Assembly (NCBI GenBank): GCA_025924495.1
Contig: JAICIG010000041.1
Span: forward strand, 1-26,508
DNA length: 26,508 nt
Direction of reading: 5' to 3'
DNA from: Pirellulales bacterium
GTDB taxonomy: Bacteria; Planctomycetota; Planctomycetia; Pirellulales; JAICIG01
Shown here: piece after piece, positions 24,830 through 26,508 of the stretch
How positions within the stretch are numbered: the first letter of the stretch is position 1
How the letters are laid out: each line of letters starts with the position of its first letter
Notes under the pieces: model-generated
Databases searched by the model: none
What the model was told of the DNA's origin: nothing
What the model saw: only the letters and a program-made list of their open reading frames with translations
Program-made: the position numbers and the translations under genes

Positions 24830-26281
24830 ATGGACCTTTCCTCGGCGCGCGCGCAGGCCATCACTCGACGGCACTTCTTTCGCAATTGCCAGGTCGGCAT
24901 CGGCGGCATGGCTTTGGCGTCGCTGCTCGGCCGCGAAAGTTCGGCGAATCCGGCGCAAGACGTCGATCCCCTGGCCGTGAGATCGCCTCATTTCGCTCCC
25001 AAGGCGAAACGCGTGATCTATTTGCACCTGGCCGGCTCTCCGCCCCATTTGGATCTGTTCGATTACAAGCCCGAACTGGTCAAGCACGACGGCAAGCTTT
25101 GCCCTGACGAGTTCGTTAAAGGCCGCCGATTTGCCTTTACCAGCGGTACGCCGAAGCTGATGGGCACGCCGCATAAGTTCGCACAGTACGGACAGGCCGG
25201 CGTGTGGATGTCGGACGCCATTCCGCATCTCACCGAAGTAATCGACGAGCTGGCGGTAATCCGCTCGATGAACACCGACCAATTCAACCATGCCCCCGCG
25301 GAGCTGATGTTGCACACCGGCTCGCCGCGCATCGGCCGGCCGTCGCTCGGTTCCTGGTCGATTTACGGGCTCGGCTCGGAGAGTCAGAACCTGCCCGGCT
25401 TCATTGTGCTTGTCTCGGGCGGCTCGAATCCCAGCGCCGGCAAAAGCGTCTGGGGCAGCGGCTTCTTGCCCTCGGTGTTCCAAGGCGTGCAATGCCGGTC
25501 GCAAGGCGAACCGGTGCTCTATGTCACCAACCCAGCCGGCATGGACCAGCAACTGCGCCGCGCCAGCCTCGACGCCTTAAACGAGCTGAATCGCCTGCAG
25601 GCCGCGGAACTCGGCAGCGAAGAAACACTGACGCGAATCGCGCAATATGAACTGGCCTTCCGCATGCAGGTGACCGTCCCTGATGTGATGGATATCACCC
25701 GGGAGACGCAGACTACCTTGGACGACTATGGCGCCAAGCCCGGCGAAGCAAGCTTTGCCAACAACTGCCTGATGGCGCGGCGCCTCGCCGAGCAAGGAGT
25801 CCGCTTCGTCCAGCTCTTCGACTGGGGCTGGGACTTCCATGGCACACGCGACGACTCGGCGCTCGGCGATGGATTGCGCAAGCGCTGCGAGAAGATGGAT
25901 CGCCCGGTCGCTGCGCTGATCAAGGATCTGAAAGCGCGTGGAATGCTCGATGACACCTTGGTGATTTGGGGCGGCGAGTTCGGCCGTACGCCCGTCCGCG
26001 AAGGTCGCACGGCCGCAACGCAGTTATTGGGCCGCGACCACTACCCCGATTGCTTCACCATGTTCATGGCCGGCGGCGGCGTCAAACCGGGCATCGTCTA
26101 CGGCGAAACGGACGAACTCGGTTTCTCCGTCGCAAGCAACAAAGTCCACGTGCACGACTTCCAGGCGACCGTGCTGCATTTACTTGGGTTCGATCACAAG
26201 CGGCTCACCTATCCTTACCAAGGCCGCGACTTTCGCCTGACGGATGTCTATGGCGAAGTCGTACCGGCGCTGTTGGCGTAG
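24830..26281 (+). CDS. DUF1501 protein, Tat-exported (sulfatase/alkaline-phosphatase-like fold)
   Basis: This 483-residue protein starts at the ATG four bases after the previous stop, with GGAGA at 24818-24822 as ribosome binding site. The frame is open further upstream, inside the previous gene, but that would bury the export signal. The N-terminus has a twin-arginine signal, ITRRHFFRNCQVGIGGMALASLL (Arg13-Arg14), so the protein is exported folded. Family landmarks follow: RVIYLHLAGSPPHLDLFDYKP at 61-81, the central block with MNTDQFNHAPAELMLHTGS, GWDFHG, WGGEFGRTP, GRDHYPDCFTMFMAGGGVKP and GETDELGF. DUF1501 proteins are distant relatives of sulfatases and phosphatases. The coupling to the DUF1549/DUF1553 gene implies one exported complex or pathway. 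The substrate is unknown. Confidence 0.93.
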   Translation: MDLSSARAQAITRRHFFRNCQVGIGGMALASLLGRESSANPAQDVDPLAVRSPHFAPKAKRVIYLHLAGSPPHLDLFDYKPELVKHDGKLCPDEFVKGRRFAFTSGTPKLMGTPHKFAQYGQAGVWMSDAIPHLTEVIDELAVIRSMNTDQFNHAPAELMLHTGSPRIGRPSLGSWSIYGLGSESQNLPGFIVLVSGGSNPSAGKSVWGSGFLPSVFQGVQCRSQGEPVLYVTNPAGMDQQLRRASLDALNELNRLQAAELGSEETLTRIAQYELAFRMQVTVPDVMDITRETQTTLDDYGAKPGEASFANNCLMARRLAEQGVRFVQLFDWGWDFHGTRDDSALGDGLRKRCEKMDRPVAALIKDLKARGMLDDTLVIWGGEFGRTPVREGRTAATQLLGRDHYPDCFTMFMAGGGVKPGIVYGETDELGFSVASNKVHVHDFQATVLHLLGFDHKRLTYPYQGRDFRLTDVYGEVVPALLA

Positions 26282-26359
26282 ACGCGCCGAACTCGCCGAG
26301 TGAATCTCAAACTGCCTCGCATTTTCCGCGAGTGCGCTTCCTCGCGTGATCTTTCCGGT

Positions 26360-26508
26360 TTACGGCTCTCTACCGACGTGCGGAAGGCTGCGCACTGCCA
26401 GCCCCAGCATGACCCACGACCACCCGTTAAAGATCAAATCGATGCCCACGAACGTGCCGATCACCCAGAGCTCCGCTTCGGGCATGTCGCGCCAAATCAG
26501 GATGCCCA
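26360..26508 (-). CDS. HdeD-like (DUF308) membrane protein, C-terminal end (partial)
   Basis: Read on the minus strand, the frame entering from the right edge is open and stops with TAA at 26362-26360. Its 48 residues read GILIWRDMPEAELWVIGTFV, then GIDLIFNGWSWVMLGLAVRS and LPHVGREP. The pattern W-x-x-x-P-x-x-x-x-W-x-I-G-x-x-x-G-x-D-L-I-x-x-G-W is that of the last helices of HdeD/DUF308 inner-membrane proteins, known in E. coli from acid resistance and widespread in bacteria with unknown roles. The gene is cut by the window edge and converges on the DUF1501 gene. The 78-base gap between them holds no clear terminator. Confidence 0.75.
   Translation of the reverse strand, partial: GILIWRDMPEAELWVIGTFVGIDLIFNGWSWVMLGLAVRSLPHVGREP

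Overview
The window looks like a chromosomal segment of a planctomycete, probably from the Pirellulales or a related order. The evidence is a set of families typical of that phylum: a DUF1559 prepilin-like protein with its small lipoprotein partner, a DUF1549/DUF1553 cytochrome-like giant followed by a Tat-exported DUF1501 protein, a very large low-complexity DUF4175-like membrane protein, and an intergenic palindrome of the kind that litters planctomycete genomes. Base composition is GC-rich throughout. I see no rRNA, tRNA, CRISPR array, transposase or phage gene.

Layout. (1) Positions 1-1491: the end of a sulfate ABC importer operon, with the tail of a CysW-like permease, the ATPase cysA and a small YezD-like protein. 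(2) 1492-2098: a gene-free stretch with a nested palindrome and two smaller inverted repeats. (3) 2099-3721: lipoprotein plus DUF1559 prepilin-like protein, probably one transcript. (4) 4278-12344: an inorganic-carbon acquisition region with an SbtA-type bicarbonate transporter, then a tight three-gene unit of DabA (all four zinc-site residues present), a NuoL-like DabB, and a second NuoM-like membrane protein overlapping dabB by four bases. (5) 13011-16046, minus strand: an exported TPR/CHAT-like protein whose catalytic dyad appears to be lost. (6) 16215-20153: a 1312-residue DUF4175-like membrane protein with about 600 residues of disordered sequence, divergent from the CHAT gene. (7) 20337-21743: a ferritin-like di-iron protein. 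(8) 21925-26281: the DUF1549/DUF1553 and DUF1501 pair. (9) 26360-26508, minus strand: the C-terminal end of an HdeD-like (DUF308) membrane protein running off the window.

The most interesting part is region 4. Two unrelated inorganic-carbon uptake systems sit side by side: SbtA (sodium-coupled bicarbonate transport) and DabAB (ion-gradient-driven, carbonic-anhydrase-like CO2 trapping). No RuBisCO, carboxysome or SbtB gene is visible in the window. The DAB unit has an extra antiporter-like subunit in which the usual Glu and Lys proton-path residues appear to be replaced by Ala and Arg, and SbtA carries two insertions not expected in the cyanobacterial protein. Residue assignments rest on reading motifs by eye; no alignment or database search was run.
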